Assembly: GCA_050014815.1 (NCBI GenBank) | Contig: JBEKCP010000438.1 | Location: forward strand, 1 to 7,236 | Length of the DNA stretch: 7,236 nt | Origin: JBEKCP01 sp050014815 | GTDB taxonomy: Bacteria; Planctomycetota; Planctomycetia; Pirellulales; Thermoguttaceae | Reading direction: 5' to 3' | In this document: piece by piece, positions 5,146-7,236 of the stretch | Numbering within the stretch: the stretch's first letter is position 1 | Layout of the letters: every line of letters begins with the position of its first letter | Notes under the pieces: model-generated | The model's database searches: none | The model's input: only the letters and a program-made list of their open reading frames with translations | Told to the model about the DNA's origin: nothing | Made by a program: the position numbers and the translations under genes

Positions 5146-5174
5146 ATTTTAACAGCCGCCGCACGCCGATGCAA
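5146..5174 (-). promoter_or_regulatory. Promoter of tRNA-Thr
   Basis: On the minus strand there is TTGCAT (5174-5169), a 17-bp spacer, and TAAAAT (5151-5146) preceded by TGT, an extended -10. It predicts a start about 10 nt before the tRNA 5' end, as is usual for stable RNA genes. Confidence 0.5.
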
Positions 5175-5266
5175 TGCAGTGGTTGGCATTTCGACGTGTC
5201 CGGCCCCGTTTGGCCGCGCCTTCCGGCCGCGCCCCGACAGGCGACCGGTAGCTCTTCCGGCCGGCA

Positions 5267-5665
5267 TCAGCCCGGGAGGAGCGATCGCACCCACTCGGCC
5301 GCGAAGGCATCCAGGGACGGCTCCACCGGGCGGCGATAATCCAGGGCGTAGTCGTAGCCCGCGCGGTCGTAGGTCGTCGTGAAGGCCGCTTGCAGGTCCA
5401 GGGGCACGTCCGGGTCGTCGCCCGAGAGGGGCACGGGAACCACCGGCAGCCGGTCCCGCAGCGTCCAGGCGTAAACCTCGACCTGCGGCAGCCGTTCGGT
5501 CCGACAGAGGAAGGCATAGAAATCGGCCGGCGCAAGCGGCTCTCGCGTCGGCAGCCGTTGCCCGCCCCGCAACAGGTCGATCTCCACAAGGTGGGCCAGC
5601 GTGTGGAAGTCCTGTCACCGCTGCCCCTCGATAAAGGGATCCATTCCGGGAAACGGACTGGCCAT
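5267..5665 (-). pseudogene. DUF4058 family protein, disrupted and internally deleted
   Basis: The minus-strand frame from ATG 5665 reads MASPFPGMDPFIEGQR, then TGA (5617-5615), then QDFHTLAHLVEIDLLRGGQR and onward in the same frame to TGA at 5269-5267. Both ends are recognisable as DUF4058, a family of unknown function common in planctomycetes and cyanobacteria: the MxSPFPGMDP start, and the VEIDLLRGG, VRDRLP-type (LRDRLPVVPVPL), DPDVPLDLQAAF and DYRRPVEP blocks. The in-frame TGA stands where a Trp codon (TGG) would fit. The family is about 240-280 residues, but here the N-terminal 22 codons join almost directly to the last ~110, so roughly half the protein is missing. A GTG at 5587 could start a 106-residue C-terminal fragment, but I see no ribosome binding site that argues for it. 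Confidence 0.85.
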
Positions 5666-5699
5666 CGGGCATTCTCCGAGAAAGTGCCGCAACCCACCC

Positions 5700-5717
5700 C
5701 CCTATTATACAATAGGG
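5700..5717 (-). promoter_or_regulatory. -10 element inside a short palindrome upstream of the DUF4058 relic
   Basis: CCCTATT-GTAT-AATAGGG on the minus strand is a 7-bp perfect dyad that contains TATAAT (5709-5704). It could be the old promoter with an overlapping operator. No good -35 is seen 16-18 bp upstream, and the gene it served is broken. Confidence 0.4.
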
Positions 5718-5822
5718 CGGCAACGGAGGCAGCCCGGCCGAAGGAATGTCAGGAACTCGGCGGCCCGGCGGTCGGCAGCCTGATGGCGGAGGTGACGCCG
5801 CGCCCGGTGGATGCCGGTTGAG
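5718..5822. other. Short gap without recognised content
   Basis: Nothing beyond short GC-rich open frames; no motif or gene was recognised between the DUF4058 promoter region and the REP-like palindrome. Confidence 0.4.
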
Positions 5823-5897
5823 CGTTCACATCGCTGTAGGCCGAAGGGGACAGTCCCATTTTCGCTTCGCGAAAATCGGGACAGTCCCCCGTGAACG
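5823..5897. repeat. REP-like long palindrome with GGGACAGTCCC ends
   Basis: A near-perfect stem. GGGGAC-A-GTCCC-ATTTTCGC (5846-5865) pairs with GCGAAAAT-C-GGGAC-A-GTCCCC (5869-5889): 19 bp with one A-A mismatch and one bulge, loop TTC. Each end holds GGGACAGTCCC, itself a 5-bp palindrome, in the same orientation. An outer arm CGTTCAC (5823-5829) and GTGAACG (5891-5897) extends the symmetry. This layout is typical of REP elements mobilised by RAYT (Y1-type) transposases. It starts 11 bp past the stop of the HEAT gene and may also protect or end its mRNA. Confidence 0.7.
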
Positions 5898-5907
5898 GTT
5901 ACGCCGC

Positions 5908-7179
5908 TCAGGGGGAGGGGGGCTTGCCTTCGATCTCGGCCACGGTCTTTTCGGCGGCGGCACGGACGTCGGGGTCCGCGTCTTTGGCGGCGGCCTGGAG
6001 GGTCGGCAGGAACTCGCCGCCGAACGGGCCGAGCTTGCCGAGGGCCTTGGCAGCCGCCTCTCGCCGCAGCTTGTCGTTGTGCCGCAAGGCCATGGCCAGC
6101 GCGGGCACGCCGTCCTTGGCCCGCAGCCCCATCCCCCCCAGCGTCGTAGCCGCGGCGGCCGCCGCGACCTCATCGTCGCCCAAGAGCAGCACACGGCAGA
6201 GCTCGCGCACCTCGGGATCGGCTTCGAGCATCTTTTCGCGTGCGATTTCGGGGAGTCTCACCTGGCGGATCGCGACTAGCGCCGCCTGCTGGACCGAGAC
6301 GTCCGGGTCCTGCTGCGATGCCTTCTCCAGAGCGGGCGCGGCCTTCTCGGCGGCGGGGCCGATCCGCCCGAGCGCCTCGATCGCGCGGCGGCGGGTGAAG
6401 GCGTCGGGCGCACTCAAGATCGCGGCAACTGCCGGGACGGCGGTCTTGGCCTTGGCGCCGAGGTTGCCGATGGCCGCCAGGGCAATCCACCGGACCCAGC
6501 GGTTCTCGTCGCCCAGCGCGGCCACGAGCCCATCGAGGGCACCCGCGGCGGTGGCCCCCATTTCCTGGAGCACACTGGCTGCCCCGATCCGGACGTCGGC
6601 GTTGGGCCAGCGGAGGGCCTGGATGAGACTGGCGACGGTGTTGCCGTCGGCGGCAGCCAGGGCGCGGACGGCCCCCGAGATGATCAACGGCTTGCCCGTT
6701 GCCGCGTCCTCCACCGTGATTCGATCGAGGATCGCCGCGACTGCGTGGGGCCCCGCCGCCACGATCTTGCCGGCCGTCTCCTGGCGTTGCGCCTCGGTGC
6801 CGGTTTGTAATCCACGGGTCCACGCGGTCAACACGGCCGGGTGGATCACGGGATATCGCCCTACCAAGGGCCTGAGGCTCCGCGCCAGCAGAACGGCGCC
6901 GATCAGGGCAACCAGGAAAACGACAGTGCCTGCCAGCCACCAGACAGCCCGCTGGAGCCCGCCCTCTTCCGGCTCGCCGGCCTCCCGGGCGAGCGGATCG
7001 AAGGGCAGCACGATCCGATCGCCGGCTGCCCAAGGGGGCGAGACCTGCGGCGGCGCCTGGACCTCGCCCTGGGGCGCGGGGGAGACCCGTGCGGCGCAGG
7101 CCGGGCACAGCACGGCCTGACCCGGCAACTCAGGTCTTGCAATCGAGGACCCGCAACGCGGACAAATCGATCCGGCCAC
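5908..7179 (-). CDS. Zinc-ribbon, single-span membrane, HEAT-repeat protein
   Basis: A 423-residue protein in three parts. Residues 6-28 hold a CPRC...CPAC zinc ribbon (Cys6, 9, 25, 28). After a Pro-rich linker, residues 78-99 form one transmembrane helix (VWWLAGTVVFLVALIGAVLL). Residues ~110-415 are helical HEAT or PBS-lyase-type repeats, seen as recurring VRxxAAxxLxxxG units (for example 196-209, 263-274, 373-383 and 404-414). HEAT repeats make protein-binding scaffolds; the topology suggests a membrane-anchored adaptor with the zinc ribbon on one side and the repeats on the other. No enzyme motif is visible. The start is GTG at 7179, directly before the conserved-looking ICPRCG. There is no Shine-Dalgarno, and the frame stays open upstream through the heptamer array, so the start is uncertain. 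A REP-like palindrome follows the stop. Confidence 0.8.
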   Translation of the reverse strand: MAGSICPRCGSSIARPELPGQAVLCPACAARVSPAPQGEVQAPPQVSPPWAAGDRIVLPFDPLAREAGEPEEGGLQRAVWWLAGTVVFLVALIGAVLLARSLRPLVGRYPVIHPAVLTAWTRGLQTGTEAQRQETAGKIVAAGPHAVAAILDRITVEDAATGKPLIISGAVRALAAADGNTVASLIQALRWPNADVRIGAASVLQEMGATAAGALDGLVAALGDENRWVRWIALAAIGNLGAKAKTAVPAVAAILSAPDAFTRRRAIEALGRIGPAAEKAAPALEKASQQDPDVSVQQAALVAIRQVRLPEIAREKMLEADPEVRELCRVLLLGDDEVAAAAAATTLGGMGLRAKDGVPALAMALRHNDKLRREAAAKALGKLGPFGGEFLPTLQAAAKDADPDVRAAAEKTVAEIEGKPPSP

Positions 7180-7186
7180 TGTAGGG

Positions 7187-7236
7187 ATTGGGGATGGGGG
7201 ATTGGGGATTGGGGATTGGGGATTGGGGATTGGGGA
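7187..7236. repeat. Tandem ATTGGGG heptamer array (runs off the window)
   Basis: Seven heptamers in 7187-7235: ATTGGGG, a variant ATGGGGG, then five more ATTGGGG units, with the next unit starting at 7236. The plus strand carries a run of G4 tracts at 7-nt spacing, a strong G-quadruplex candidate, 8 bp upstream of the proposed GTG start of the HEAT gene. Total length is unknown because the window ends. Confidence 0.9.

Noticed and set aside
5390..5821. 143-codon plus-strand ORF opposite the DUF4058 relic
   Set aside because: It is a shadow of the recognisable DUF4058 frame on the other strand.
5891..7120. 409-codon plus-strand ORF opposite the HEAT protein
   Set aside because: Ala/Ser/Arg-rich antisense shadow of a GC-rich gene; the minus frame has the zinc ribbon, membrane helix and HEAT repeats.

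Overview
The window looks like chromosomal DNA from a GC-rich, slow-turnover bacterium, most likely a planctomycete (Planctomycetota, perhaps Pirellulales). This rests on the gene mix: a secreted sialidase-like BNR protein with an 'APLAALHAAE' signal peptide, a DUF4058 relic, a zinc-ribbon/membrane/HEAT protein, long gene-poor gaps, and a G-rich heptamer array. It is inference from family knowledge; no database was searched.

Layout from left to right. (1) 1-262, minus: N-terminus of lepA (elongation factor 4), cut by the window edge. (2) 263-607: no convincing gene. (3) 784-2157, minus: secreted five-Asp-box sialidase-like protein with a good promoter. An ATGA-coupled relic follows its stop: a signal peptide broken by a one-base frameshift and ended by a stop (718-787). 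(4) 2258-3420: a long gene-poor stretch containing an 85-nt cloverleaf-like palindromic element (2437-2521) with two compensatory twin hairpins. (5) 3421-5049: the remains of a mobile island beside a tRNA. It holds an odd short serine-recombinase protein (3469-4011, minus) and, upstream of it, a small helix-turn-helix protein (4308-4685, minus). Between them lies a 190-nt leader with four strong inverted repeats, two of them interleaved as a pseudoknot. The C-terminal third of a tyrosine integrase (plus) follows, then an 11-bp hairpin enclosing its stop codon. (6) 5056-5129, minus: tRNA-Thr(CGT), probably the attachment site of the old island. (7) 5267-5665, minus: DUF4058 pseudogene with a nonsense codon and a missing centre. 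(8) 5823-5897: a large REP-like palindrome. (9) 5908-7179, minus: zinc ribbon + transmembrane + HEAT-repeat protein. (10) 7187-7236: ATTGGGG heptamer array running off the window.

The most promising unexplained unit is 3421-4745: HTH gene, structured pseudoknotted leader, then a serine recombinase-like protein that has lost the usual Asp of the DRLxR motif and the usual C-terminal HTH domain. It could be a split-function recombinase, or a domesticated one, with an RNA-controlled leader. The cloverleaf element at 2437-2521 is the second candidate.
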